Positions 23,427 to 35,861 of a stretch of 64,000 nt of DNA are shown piece by piece (the stretch's first letter is position 1; each line of letters begins with the position of its first letter). Position numbers and translations under genes: made by a program. The stretch is from assembly GCA_029953675.1 (NCBI GenBank), contig JAMWBK010000002.1, positions 3,286,001 through 3,350,000 on the forward strand, written 5' to 3'. The notes under the pieces are model-generated. The model worked only from the letters and a program-made list of their open reading frames with translations. It did no database searches and was not told where the DNA came from. The stretch is from Rhodosorus marinus. Its lineage: Eukaryota > Rhodophyta > Stylonematophyceae > Stylonematales > Stylonemataceae.

Positions 23427-26400
23427 ATCTCCACGGCGGCATCAGGGCTGCTAAGCATATCAGTTGACGTGCTAGCTCATATTGTGGTTGCAATTGACTT
23501 GAGTAGACCTGGGACGGTTTGGCCGACGTAGGCGATTGAATTAGATGTAGTTATGGGTCGAGCGTGATTACGTCCCTGGGGGAATACTCAGATTCCGTCG
23601 GACTGGAATGTTCAGCGTTTCCTGCTGACCCCCCCGCCCCTGAATCCTCTTGCTTTTAGAGCACTGGGTAACGATATGAATCAGGAAGGATAAATGCTTC
23701 AAGGTTTTTGACTACGAACAAATAGGGAATAAGCAAAGGAGCTGTAGTACCTAAAGCAGAGCCCAACCAACCCGAAACATATATTCCGGGGGATACCAGA
23801 TTGTTCTTGCATGTTTCACTGAGGCTTCATTTCGAAGCCCTTTTTCTTACCGGTTGAGTAGGGACATGTTGTCAGCCTGCTATTAAAGAAACAGATTGAC
23901 AAGCGGGAGATATCATCGCGGGGACGCTATCTCTTGTTTCACTACCCTCGCGGTCTGGCGCCTTATGGGCCCGCAGTCCGTTCAATCCATTTCAATAAAA
24001 TGATTGACTATCATCAGTTGTACTCCCTGATTGGCGCTCCTTCATTTTTCTCAGTTTTTTCTTTGTTTTTCTCATTTTGCTCAGTTTCTTCTTGCGACTC
24101 CTTTCGTCCTGCGATTTTCGGAAAAAAGAACGCCGGCGATCGTTTAGGGGTAAGGCCGCCAACCTGCTTACTGGAACGCTCCATCAGTTTTGACAGCAAC
24201 ACTTTCGACTAGCGGTCCGAATGGCTCGTGACCCCTATTTGTATTGATTTCGATATCGAAAACCGATCTGCTGCAGCAGCTGACAAGCGCTGAAGCAGTA
24301 CTGTGATGACATCAATCCAAAACGGAGCCACTCGCCATTCATAATGTTCAAATTCGAAACATTCGACCTGCCGCTCTTATGTCGAAGCTGATGGAGCATT
24401 AGAGCACACTGTATGCAACAACTCCAATGTGTGTATGTAGAATACTGACCAAAATAGATTTTGCTGAGGATTCTCCTCGGAAATGGTCGTCCACCTTGAA
24501 TCTACAAGATAAGTTTGAAGGAGTAGACAATGCTGAGACTTTCACCCAAGGTCTCGATCCCGAACATCAGCAATGGGTTGGCATTGTGCACTATGTGGGT
24601 GAGATGGACAGGATGCTTACTCCAGAGACGCAAGTGCTAGTGACTTGTTCCTCAGGAGGCTTCTGGTCTCGTGACTTCTGGATTGGATGCCTGTCGGAAG
24701 GTGCTTCGCAACCTGTCAGAAGGTTCTTCCTGTGTTAGTCTAGAACCGGCGTCGACTGTCTTCATGCTAGTTGTCCTACCACTGCGTTTGAGGCCTTTTG
24801 CATGGCTTGCCCTCCTGGGCCACTGCCGCGCATGTATTTGTACTCAACATCTCCCGGATTTAGTTTCGGCGGTTGCGGTTTCCTGAGGCAAAAACATAGA
24901 TATCAAATAGTCAGTGCCATCCTAGCTTCGGATCAGAACACCATGACCCGCTCCGTATCACCCCCTCCAGTGTTTTCTGCTGAAGTGCTCTTTTCTTCTA
25001 TGAGAACCTAGCCTACCGGTCGCTTAAACTCGGGTTTGTTGAGATGAACCCCCTGAACAAGGACAGCCCCCTCAGCGCCAAGCCTGTGACGACAACTATC
25101 GGGTTCCCACGGAGCATGAATACGCGAATAAGCAATACTGAGATCGAGCGGGTTTAACCCATGGTTGAATTCTGATCCCAAGATTCCCTCCTTGATCTAT
25201 CTGATAATATACACTGATTCCACTGCCTTCCCCGGCCTTCAGCAACGCTGCTCTCCGCGAGGTATATGTACCGACACATCCACCTGTGTCGAGACGGGGA
25301 GCTCGGAGGTATCCTGAGAGAGTGGATTTGCTTAGAAGTGACGGTAGACGGAAATCTTTCATGTCTAGAACCGATATCAAGTACGGTTGTGGCGGATAGT
25401 TGCGCGCGAAGCTTAAGGATCGGGCGGGTTCTTCTATGGACAAATGGTCTCGCTTGTGTTTGGTCGTTGGTTCCTGAACGCCATGGTCTAGGTTTGAGGT
25501 CGGCGTTCGCACAGTACGAGGAAAGAAGGGGTCCATGAACGGCAAATTGTGATGTTGTTGTATTCGTGAGCTGGGCGCGTTCGCATTTGGACGGCGCATT
25601 TTTGTGTTTGAACGGGCGCGAGTTCCCCGATTATTTGCGTGAAGCGTGATGAAGGGCCATTCCGGTAGGTGCGGGCTATGGTCTAATAAGTTTTGCTTCA
25701 AGTTCTACGTGATCAATATGCACAGTTCGGTATCTCCTGAGCTTGTTTTTTCAATGCAAGATAAATCGGGTCGTCAATTCTTCATGTGCTAGATTGCTAG
25801 AGTTATGTCTGGCACCTTCCTATTCCCAAATTGGGAAAGATGCCCTGGTTTAAAACTCTTACAATGCTTTGCTTTGGTCTATCGCACCCTGTTGGAACTG
25901 TTCACAGAGTCTAATTAAGAGATCGTTTCGTATTTCGAATCCTGCAGTGGACCTGACTTGAGGGAACTACCGCTGATCGGTCGCCGCTTCTTCAGCGCGA
26001 AACCCGGAGAATTTTTTCGCTTGCTCAATTTCAAGTAGCGTCAAGAGCCGATCTTAGCGGGCCGCGCAAGGTCTCGGAACGAGGATTTCCTGGGGATGAC
26101 ATAGCAGTGACGTGAATCGGGGCATAGAGGATTCTGAAGTCGTGTCCACTATCACCTGCAGGGATTCACACCGAGGAATATTTGTGCTACGTGAAAGTAC
26201 CCGAGAAGCCAGTGCTATCATCGTCTGGAAACGGAGCACGATCGCGCGCGTGCTTAACTTCGCAGAAGCCTAGGATCCAGTGGTCCGGTGGACCTGCCTC
26301 TCCAAAAGGCACTGAAACCCAGCCCAGTCTATATATATTTAAAAAACCATAATTTATAACAAATTGAGTACTTCCACGCGTCGTTAAACCCCAATAATTG

Positions 26401-26891
26401 CCCATGTGAAATCTCTTCAGGCTCTTCATTGGCTTGTAATGATTTTGCTGAATTTCGAGGGTTTTATTGTCTGGATCTCAATATCTCGTCCAATGCCTTT
26501 AAACTTTAAACAAATTATACAAAGTTTCCAAAACCCGACATAAAACGCAAATGTGGACATGACGGTTGACAATCTATCTCTCGGGCGTTATCGATTTCTG
26601 AAATTTGGCCCAATAAAAGTAAAGTATTTTCTTTGTTTGATGGGTATCAATGGGCGTGGTGGGGGGTTTCCAATCGGATTGGTGTCGACGACAGTACGAT
26701 GGGTTTAGAAGACAAGAGTCGATCGGGTAAGCCGATCGGGTATGTGGGAGAGCAAGTATTGGGAAGGGGAAGGCCTGCCTTGTTGGAAGTTGGTTTTTGT
26801 CTGGATAGCTAATAAATTTTAGCAGGAGATGGGGAGCAGACGACGTGCTCATGCACGATGTTCTATTGCAGGAACATGTCCTGCGAGACCT
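23427..26891. other. Gene-poor interval
   Basis: About 3.4 kb without a gene I can support. Longest frames: 24427-24738 (plus), 25096-25701 (minus, 201 codons) and 25266-25538 (plus). The 201-codon minus frame has no hydrophobic core, domain or splice context. Composition from 24400 to 25700 is more GC-rich than its flanks, as in the other gene-poor blocks, and it may be degraded repeat sequence. From about 26600 to 26890 the plus strand is the G/T-rich leader of the carrier gene. Confidence 0.4.
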
Positions 26892-28194
26892 ATGAGAGGG
26901 AATGATCAGCTGGCGATGGTTCACCCCAGCAATCCATTAGATGGTATGCCACAGGTTTGACATTTTAGAAGGAGTAGTCGCTGCTTTGTTTTTATTAGGG
27001 AACCCTACCAGTGAGTACGTTGCTCGCCGATTGTGTTGGATCCGCTCTAACCGTTTGAGTTTGTATTTGTAACGCTAGGGTTGATTCGACTGTTCACTGG
27101 CGGCGATAGGATAACAGTTGCTAGCGCTGGCGGTTCTAGTGACGATCTTTCGCCAGGCGAAAGTTTTAGAAGTATGCTATGCAACGCATCCGACTGTGCG
27201 CACGACTTTGAGCTTCCGTGTTTTTGTATCTGAGCTTTTTTCCCCATTGTCGTCCCTCAGTTGGCCTCATTTCAGGAGCAATTGCTGGAACCGTTGTCGA
27301 CTTGGTGCTGTTTCCTCTGGATACCCTTAAGACTAGGCTGCAGTCAGGGACTGCAGCCAAAGATGCTATGCAGCTACTGAATGGAATATACACGGGCCTA
27401 CTTCCAGCAGTTCTAGCTTCTGCCCCAGCGGGGGCGGCTTTCTTTGGTACTTATGATTACCTGAAACGTGTGTTCAAGCAACTAGATCCGGCAGAGAAGC
27501 TTGCAACTTTCCATCACATGGTCGCTGCTGCCGGGGGAGATATCGCTGGTAGTGCCGTCCGCGTTCCGTTCGAGGTAAGCGTGAACATGCCCGAAGAAAC
27601 CTAGTGGTTTAGCACGCACGAAACTCTTCGATCGGAGAGCGGAGGGATCAGAGGCCTTTCGTCTCTGAATCCGATTCTTTCTTGTTTCCCTGTGCCAAGG
27701 TCGTTAAGCAGCGACTCCAAGCTGGAGCGTATACTTCCGCCTCGCAAGCCGTAAGGTCGATTGTTGCGAGCGAAGGAGTCAGGGGCTTGTACACTGGTTT
27801 TGGGTCCTTGGTGATCAGGGAAATGCCGTTTGACCTCATCGAGTTTCCCCTCTACGAGTATTTGAAAGTCGTTTGGGCTCGCAACAACGGAGACAAGCCG
27901 CTTGCAACCTGGCAGACTGCTCTCTGCGGCTCTGCTGCCGGTGGCTTTGCTGCCGGCGTAACAACGCCTTTTGATGTTGTAAAGACTAGACTCATGCTCC
28001 AGGGGCAAGCCGGAAAATACTCGGGAGTTTTGGATGCGCTGAAGAAGATTTCTGCTGAGGAGGGTGTTCACGCTCTAGCCAGTGGGATTGTCCCAAGGGT
28101 TTTGTGGATATCACTCGGGGGTTTCATCTTCTTTGGCGGATATGAAGCTTCGAAGCAGGTACTCGCCACTAGGATAAAAAAACAGCGGACGTAG
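26892..28194 (+). CDS. Mitochondrial carrier, S-adenosylmethionine type (SLC25A26-like)
   Basis: Secure exons: 27261-27574 and 27700-28194. The N-terminus is less sure: 26892-26943 and a 12-base exon 26999-27010 join in phase and give MRGNDQLAM through GNPT before IGLISGAIAG (290 residues). Three carrier repeats are present, each with the Px[DE]xx[KR] signature: PLDTLKTRL, PFEVVKQRL and PFDVVKTRL. The first repeat (GTVVDLVLFPLDTLKTRLQS, then GIYTGLLPAVLASAPAGAAFF) and VPFEVVKQRLQAG match the SAM carrier branch. SAM carriers exchange S-adenosylmethionine for S-adenosylhomocysteine across the mitochondrial inner membrane, or the plastid envelope in plants. The third intron, 27011-27260, is long for this genome (250 bases). 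Confidence 0.85.
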
Positions 28195-28367
28195 CGGACA
28201 GTGAAAAGGGATCTGAAAATTGGTGTCTGTACTGTTTTGCAAGGAATCTCATATATAAACTTATTTGTTTGTTGGCTTTTCAAAATCGTTTGTTCCAAGT
28301 TAACGTATGTTAGTTATGTTGATTGTGGAAGACTCTTGGCGCGGTCCACCTGTAGCAGGGCGGGAAC

Positions 28368-29888
28368 CTAGCTTTTTCGCGATATTGTATGAGCGGGTTC
28401 AGGTGCCTCTTTTCCGAGCTCGGCCTTTGCCTGTTCCACAAGTTCCATCGCCTTTTGCACCAGATCCAGCGGCCATTCCTCCCGCGAATCTTTTCTCAGG
28501 TGCTTGTTGAATTCGACTAATCTTTCTATCCGTTCCAGCTGCTGGCCTATTTCACCCCGAAGCGTCCTAACCTGCCGCACCAGAGAATCCTCGTAATCAC
28601 GTTTCTTCTGAAGCGACCTCATGGCGCTCTCTCGATTTCTCAGCTTACGACGTTGTCGTCTCTCAGCTTCCGTGAGTAGTTCTAGTTCTTTCTGATCGCC
28701 GTGCTCGACCTTATCAAGTTCGGCAGATGGTTTCTTCTCCTGTTCCCCCGGTGTTTTCCCCTGTTCATCTCCTACGCTACTTGACTGCTGCTCTCGTGCA
28801 CGTTTTCGTTCCTACAGCAGAAACAAGAACATTGATGAGCGGTTTGCCGAGCGGACGAGAGACGAGGATAGAGCTTGCGCGAGATCAAATTTTCACGGCA
28901 AATGGAAGGGTTTCCCAAAGTGATTGATATATACAAAACTACTCACCTGCTTCTTTCTCAATCTCTCAGTGTTTCTCCTTTGCCTCATGAGCTTTCCCTC
29001 ATCCTCCGGCTGTAATGGAGTTCCTTCTTCAGTCTTTTGAACGGAGGACACGCGGCTATCAGCTGGAACCTTTGGTGGTGACTGGGAATCTGCCACACGG
29101 GCTCTCCGTTTCGGTGGGTTGCTCCCGACCGGGGGAGTTCCTGCGACGGCTACTTCGGCTGTATCTGTTGCGGGCTTTCGTGTGCTGCCTTCGTGGCTCG
29201 CTCTAGCTCCAGTAGAGCGACCAAGGTATGTTCCGAGGGACGATGAAACTGCTCTGGGCAGGTCCGCCTTCGTAACGGTTTCCCTTGTGCTTTCCCCAAG
29301 ATTACCCTGAAATAGAGTTTGCGCCAGCGGTTGCCCCGTTACGAAGCTCCTTGGCAAAGCCTGAAAGTGTTGTGAGCTCCTTTGAATTCCAAACCCTCTG
29401 GACATGCTGTTTACATCCTGGGGAATCCTTTGCACAGTTTGCTTCCGAACCGCCGGAAGAGAGGCCTGGCTCGGATTTCGTCGATCGCCGCGAGCTCCTC
29501 CCACGGATTGAGCAGCTTTCGTTTCTACTGCAAAAGGTACATGGATACAAGTCATGGTCATTGTTTCTTGTGCAACTACTACATAGGAAGGGGACCCCTT
29601 TCTCAGAGGAGAAAGAAGCTTACCAGCGGAGCCACCGGGTGGTCGATACTGAGACAGCCCCGAATTCAACGGAGTCAGGCTTGGTGGGCCAGATAAATAC
29701 CCCCTCCTGCCGTCCAGGAACGGCCTTCCCCAAATACCTACGTTGCTCGTTGACTGAAGAGAGCCTTCTCCTGGTAGAGGCACTGGCGGGAGATTAGGCA
29801 GCTGACTATCAAGTTGCTCAGAAGCTCCCTCCGACTTGAGGGTCAGAGAGAACTTCTGCATGAGAGCCATATGCCTAGGTTCTGGCAT
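28368..29888 (-). CDS. bZIP transcription factor
   Basis: Three exons: 29888-29624, 29527-28947, 28811-28368 (429 residues). The first ~270 residues are low-complexity, rich in Ser, Pro, Gly and Gln, as in activation regions. A basic region at about 335-355 reads RRKLRNRESAMRSLQKK, matching the bZIP N-x7-[SR] DNA-contact pattern. It continues into a heptad pattern (L, V, L, I, L, I, L at the d/a positions) that gives a moderate leucine zipper. A second basic stretch, RQRRNTERLRKK, lies at the exon 2/3 junction and could add nuclear targeting. It binds DNA as a dimer; target genes are unknown. The intron at 29528-29623 is 96 bases with no in-frame stop, so it could be retained to add 32 residues. 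It converges with the SAM carrier gene, 173 bases away. Confidence 0.85.
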
Positions 29889-31504
29889 TTTTACCTAAAG
29901 CCAAAAGAGGCAACCGACCCCCTAACCCAAAAATAAACCAACCCGGCCCACTTCCCCCCCCAAAATGTTACTCAACACATCCCAAATACAACCCCTATTC
30001 CCAAACCCGCACACAAGAGTAAACCAAAAACTACCAAAGAACTACGCAGGTCAACACACTTCTACTAATACATCCTTCCTAAGTGCACAAGTTATCCTCC
30101 CGCCCACATAACCAAGGAAGTACCGATAGACAGCTCACAAACGTATAAACGAACTCTGCATCCCCCCCACCCCATCCACCACCAAAGCTTTTCCCAATGA
30201 ACTTCCTCACTCCATCCTCAACCCGACAACAAACACCTTTCCACCGCGCTCAAACGTCTCCTTCACCTCAGCCTATTGATTTTTATTCCGAATGGGTATA
30301 CTTCAATCTACTCAAAATTCAAATCAAATTACAGATGCTTAGGGCTTCTTGCCACGCCTCGTCAACAGAGCTCCTCTTCTCAAGCACAACTCCAAAACGC
30401 TCGCCACCAAACTCTCTCTTCCACAGCAAAACCCCCCCCGCAAGGCACAAAACCTATCAACCTAATCAAAAACAATCATTAACCCTCCCCCATTCCCCCC
30501 CCCCCCAAAATCCACCAACCCTGAACCACTGAAAAAAGACTGGTTAGTGGAGAATTCAACTTTTCCTCCCGTTTCCTAATTTTACAAACCCCACGTCTTG
30601 AAAATTCGACGAGAAAGAGTGTTCAGGGTTGTTCGTAATAATTTCGTTTTTTTTGAAGTGTTGTCCCACTTTGTCCCAAAAATCATCTAGTACAGATATT
30701 TGTATTAGTACGGATTTACGATTGAATAAGAGAATAAAAATATTCATATTTGGCTTCTTGCTATTTTGTACTTTTCTTTGGTTTTTTTTTTTTACGACTA
30801 ACCTTGTTTTTGGATGATTTTGTGGTGGGTTTTTTGGTTTTTCTATTGCCGAAAAAGATGGTTTTTTAGCCCGTGGTTGGTTTTTTTTTTCTCTCAGACT
30901 ATGGGATTGATTGATAAGGCTGAAGGTGCTAGGATCGTGTCATGTTCTAAATGTTGAGGCATCGTTGGCCGATGCGCCCCTCCCCACCCCCCTCCCTCCT
31001 CAACGTGAAACTGTTTGCGCGGGATTTCAGGTTGTTATGCGCGGCTGGCTTGTGATAGATGTTCTGTGGTTTTGAAGCAGTTCTCTGCTGGCTATTGCTT
31101 CTCCGCTATTGTGTGTGAGGTATCTTGTGCCATGCCTAAATTCTCCGATAGTGATGAATTTTCTGATACGGATTCAAGGACCCTCCTGCGCATTCTGTTG
31201 TTTTCCGAGTCAGGATGGTCGGACCTAGCAATCTCTAGCGTGTTTGCTGGGCAAGGTCTCTGAAAGTTGATTTACATAATTTACGGCTGTCTCTATTATC
31301 TGCCTTCTTGTCTACTTAAACACACTGGTCGGGTACTATTCTAGAGCTCACTCTCTCACATATCGAACGAATGCATCTTTGGTTGCGAACAGAAATTGTC
31401 GCGAAGCACAGGGATCATAGTCTGTGACAGGGTCTCTCACACCTTCCGCCCGATTTACGTGCTTCCGGGTAGTTAAGTGCTTTGCCGACTATTTAATCAA
31501 ACTC
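29889..31504. other. bZIP leader, then an orphan G/T-rich leader
   Basis: 29889-30530 is C/A-rich on the plus strand (a run of about 13 C near 30490), which is the leader of the bZIP gene read from the minus strand. 30600-30900 is G/T-rich on the plus strand, as before a plus-strand gene. After it, an ATG at 30901 (MGLIDKAE) can splice in phase at about 31028 to a Cys-rich segment (CYARLACDRC) ending at a donor near 31120. I cannot complete this model or name it. Confidence 0.35.
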
Positions 31505-32397
31505 TCAGCTCACCAATGCTTGAGTCCTAGCTGAGCCGTTTTCCTCGTACTTGTTCACATCGAACACAAAAGTGCCTCCCAGAATGGTTGGAATCGCTTG
31601 CTTGTCAACCTCGAGGAAAAGCTTTTCAGTTTTCCGGAGGAACAGGATTTTCCGAATGGAATTTTCATCGAGCCATAGTTTGATTGCTGGCCAGGCAGCC
31701 GTGAAGAAATACGGGGGGTTGAAAACTATTAGTCTGTACACACGCTCTGGGTAAACGTACATCAAAACATGAAGCATCTGCTTGATAACTCCGTAGTCCA
31801 TGCTAAGAAGCGAGAACCTGGTGAGGTCAAATACAAGAACGACCTGCATGGACATAGAACAACAGGTTAAGCGGCAATGCGAAAACATGCACGACGTAGA
31901 AGTCTTCGGTGAGGGGTTACCTGCTCCTGCCCACGTTTTTGAGCTTCAAGCACCACTTCATCCATTACGAAGATGATAAACTTCACGATTACGATAACAT
32001 CGTCTTCATTCTTTCTGAATTTATCGGTATCCACGTAGATTACAGGATGTCCAGCGTCATCAAACCCAGTCATATATGCGAGGCTCTTTTGCACGATTTT
32101 CTTCACGTCCTCATACGCCACTGGGGAATACTCAACCCTCTCCTTCTCAGAACTTTCCAAGAGTATCAGAGCCTTCGTCGTATTCAACCCTCTAGCTCGC
32201 AACAGTCTCAAGCAATCGTTCCTAGACTGTGGCGGAATTAATGCCCTCCTTCCTGTCAGTTCCTCAACCATAGGCTCAAATTCCTTCAGAGCCTCTTCTT
32301 CAGCTGGTGTAACCACAAAGAAATCTTTCGGAAGCTTGCCTCTTCCATTGTTCAATTCTGCGCTGGTCGTTGACGTCGTCTTCTTAAAGGCCCTCAT
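31505..32397 (-). CDS. CRAL-TRIO (Sec14-like) lipid-binding protein
   Basis: Two exons: 32397-31921 and 31843-31505 (271 residues). An N-terminal CRAL-TRIO-N helix bundle contains the RNDCLRLLRARG stretch. The lipid-binding domain begins near residue 115 (HPVIYVDTDKF) and includes VVLVFDLTRFSLLSMDY, VLMYVYPERVYRLIVFNPP and a gate-like region. The pattern YPERV...NPPYFF is characteristic of Sec14 and related phosphatidylinositol-transfer proteins. No GOLD domain or membrane segment follows. A later intron is possible at the very end (donor-like GTGAGC just before the stop), which would change the last few residues. The role is inferred as soluble transfer or sensing of a hydrophobic ligand. 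Confidence 0.85.
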
Positions 32398-33860
32398 CAA
32401 CCCGAAACAAAAATCAGAATAAAAATAAAATATCTCCACCCCACCCTCCCATAAAAACCTCTAAGCTCCTCCTCCTCCTCCTCCTCCTCCTCTCCTTACC
32501 ACACTGTCCACTCCTCACCTTTCAATCCATTAACCTTGCGAGTACGATATCCACATATAGACGTCCATAGATACATAACAACATTCCCACACTGGATCCC
32601 CTTTTCAGTCTGGCGCTCGCCGACCCTCAAGACCGCCCTTCTCCATAGACCTTGCCTTGCTTAAAAGCCTTTTTGGTTGGTGCTCCAGCTCTTTCCGACT
32701 GAAGTTCTTAAGAAATGCTTATTCTCTGTAGTAGCCGCCAGGTTTTTCCATCTGATGACCGATTTGGATGACAAGCTTAATATGCCAGCTTTCTTTTTCT
32801 GCGTTGTTGCGTGCAGTAGTGAGCTGTGGAGGACGAAGAGCGAGCAGTTCTGGGACATGTGCGCTGCCTTGAGATCTTGCTATCGGACGCATCATTTGCT
32901 TCATTTGAAAACTCACAGCCGTTGCTGGGTGTGAGCGGATTTTGCTTGTGTTGGATGAAAAAGGTTGGTATGTACTCTGCTCAAGGTCTCTAGGCTCTCT
33001 ATAAAGCTCCCTGTCTTAGTTCATTGATCCTCAGCCTGTGACAATCGATCTGAAACAAGGTGCTGTACTCCAAACAGTCAAAATTCAGTAAACCTGGATT
33101 GAGTGGTTTGGGCGAGATATTTCAGATATTTCAGATATTTTAGGTGTTTTTTTTTTTAACTTAATGTACGTTGGATTGTAAACAGAGTGGAGCGTGGAGC
33201 ACGATGAGTGGGATCATAGTAGTTGGTCTCTGATGAACAGACTTTCCTCGTCTTGAGTGGGATTGGTTAGCAGTGAGTAAAAGATTCAGAGGAGTCTCCA
33301 GGTAGATTATTGGATAGCGCACTGAGCGAGCAGATCGCCTTGCGATTCTCCGTAGAGTAGCTGGTCTCTGTGAGTAAAACGGGGGGAGCAGGTTAGTTTT
33401 CAGGGATCATAGTTTTGAAAAGTTCGTTGATGGCAATCGTTGTCAGCAGTAGACCTGGGGAGACTCGGGAGGCTGTTCTGGTATAGGGTGTTTGTAAGTT
33501 ATCTGTGAAGACGACTCCTGCATTAGTGTGAGGGCCAGCCTTTCAAGAATTTCGAAAGAGAAAATCGATGGGAACTGCATGTGCTGAACCTATACTTGAT
33601 AACCACCAACTAGACCGAAATCCGAATTCGAGAGTACTTAGTGCGTTATGTTTCACATGTTCTTCATTCCCCACGCGTGCGTTGTGCGATCCTAATGAGC
33701 TGCTGTAGAGTTCGGTGATCCCTTTTTTACTAGGACATTGGAGGTGGTGAACTGCCGTCGAAGCTTATGCAGATGGGGTAGACTTCTCATTACCCCACCT
33801 CATAAAGACTCATTTGCTTGACATGGTAAGCATTGCAAACACCCAAAGCTCGCAAACTTT
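32398..33860. other. Intergenic with a trinucleotide microsatellite
   Basis: 32460-32500 is the CTC repeat, listed separately. A short plus frame from an ATG at 32754 (about 60 codons, with several Cys and aromatic residues) is a weak candidate. 33114-33141 holds three copies of AGATATTTC. 33200-33390 contains loose direct repeats of the phrase GGTCTCTG. Nothing else supported. Confidence 0.4.
32464..32496 (+). repeat. (CTC)n microsatellite
   Basis: About nine to ten uninterrupted CTC units lie upstream of the CRAL-TRIO gene (GAG repeats on its coding strand). They probably sit in its promoter or 5' UTR. The length is likely variable between strains. Confidence 0.9.
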
Positions 33861-35861
33861 TTAGCTCTGTTTGCGGCTGTACTTTTTCCTCAGGTCAATG
33901 GCGTCGCGTAGCGCAAGGTCCACGTCCAAACGCTGGGACATTAAATTAACAAACTTGAGAAGCCGATCGAAAGTGTTACAGCCTGACAGTACCTGATCCC
34001 GGTGTCGTACGAGTAGTCCGAGAGCAACGTACAAATGAAGGTCCATTTCCCAGTCAAGCCAGATGACCTCCCAAAGTCGAGCAACGTCTGGAAACTCTAG
34101 CTCCCTCTTGAAATGTACCAGCGTCCACCTGTACAAACTGTAGTAGCTGGGGTCCACGACCTCGAAGAGTTCTGCTACTTCTGGATCCGCCTTACACGTC
34201 AGCGATTTCAGGTCCTCTAGCTGTTTGGATATTCCCCCCCCTGAGTGTAAGAAATTTTGAGACCATTGCCTAGACATAATCTCTGCGAAGCAAAAGTAGG
34301 TCATGCTCTGATGATCTTCCCTGAATGCCCACAGGAGGGGCGAGATAAGATCGCTCATGCCCTACACAGAAAAGATCTACTCGCTGAGAGGTGTATTGAA
34401 AGCGACAAAATCGGAAGGCCGGTATGACAAAGGTTTTGGTTTTACCTGACAGTAACCGATTGCTGGATTCTCAACTGCGTAGACATACAACAGCTCCTCC
34501 ATTCGCGCTAGAAGAGGTGCATCATCTTCCTGGAAAGCCTTGACGTCCCTGTCTGTTCTGTTTACATCCTTCTGGATCTGCTCAATCGGATCATACGCGA
34601 CCCTATCGTTCTCGCTTGCTTTGGAGTTGCGTGCATGTTTGTGATCCCTGCGCTGTTGCGCAGCTGATTTTAGATTTTCGTACTGCTCGACCATCTTCGC
34701 AGCTTTGGTTTCTCTTTCTTTCCTAGTGGAGTCCCACTCGTAAACTCCTGCAAGGAAAGGCTATCAGATTGGCCCCATTCAAGGGTGTTAGAGATGTACG
34801 TTCTCGGCTAGGCGGGACCAGCCAACACAATAGATAGTAGCGGTGCAGATGCTTACCCATACTGTCCTCCTAAGGTCTGGTGCCAATCCGCCAGCACCAA
34901 TGGCTATCTTAAACACTTCGCAGTCAGAGATCTTGCCCTCTTCATCCATGCTCGTTTCGAGGACAGCTGCGTCCACAGGGACTCCTCTGAGGTACTTCGC
35001 TATATGGAAGACGGGTGTGAGATGATCAGGAAACGGCGACATGTCTTCGTCTTGGGTAAACTCTAGATCCAGATCATTTAGGTCCTCTTTCCCAGTAGTC
35101 CGCTCTGTTGTGCTGGAGGTTTGGCCAAATCCGATCTCCGTAAGGAACGGTTGATTGTACTCCTTCCACCACTTCAGTGCTTTAGGGACACGTGCAAAAG
35201 TCTTTGAAAGACTCGGTGCGGGGCTCGATTCTGAAGAAGAAGGCAACTGTTCCAAAATCGAGCCCCGCAAGCTGTGGACTAGTGATGTGCTTGGGGGTTC
35301 AAGTGACGCATCGTTGCTTTCGAATATTCTCCGCGAAATCGATTTGCTTGGAACATATAGACCAGGGCCTTCAGGGTCCAGTATCTCCCGCTGCACGAGC
35401 GCATTCAACATTCCCTTACCTTCCGTGGTCATCAGCTTTAGAAGGAGTGCTCCGCCATGTGCCCAGAAGGATATGCAGGAGTTTCGTCGTCGGACGGCCA
35501 AGACGTCCGAGAAATGCAACGTGACTTCATCACCATCCACGGCGTCCTCGCTATGGGATCCATAAAAACGCAAGACTACATTCCTCTTTCGCTGGTTGTC
35601 ATCCAGCCCCTCTGGTGTCCTGGGCACGGACGGGCTACTTTCGGTGGGTTCCTCCTCGATGACACTAATTCTCCCTCTATCGCTTCCAATCTCACCTTCG
35701 AACCTCGCAATCAGTCCAGTTCGCTTAACAGTCGGTAGTCGCAGGTCAGAGTCCAATTCATCCATTCGACTAAGATTGAGAGGTCGCAGCCGACTCAAAC
35801 ATCGGGCCAACTGTAGTTCAGATTCGGCTCTGAACGGGCTACTCAAAGATATCCCCTCCAC
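33861..35861 (-). CDS. TBC-domain Rab GTPase-activating protein (TBC1D15/Gyp7-like)
   Basis: Three exons: 35861-34857, 34760-34446, 34361-33861 (606 residues). The N-terminal half resembles the Rab-binding region of TBC1D15/17. The TBC domain runs from about 325 (PDLRRTVW then PFLAGVYEWDS) to near the end. The arginine finger is in IQKDVNRTD (about R403) and the glutamine finger in GYCQGMSD (about Q440); both are present, so it should be an active GAP that speeds GTP hydrolysis on a Rab. Exon 2 uses the acceptor at 34761 (CTGATAG). The stronger-looking CTTGCAG 13 bases on would shift the frame and lose the VWPFL motif. Confidence 0.88.

Noticed and set aside
25096-25701. 201-codon minus-strand frame
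   Set aside because: Longest frame in its gene-poor block, but without recognisable domain, leader or conserved pattern.
33225-33300. C/D-box snoRNA-like TGATGA element
   Set aside because: No matching CTGA box or terminal stem at proper spacing.
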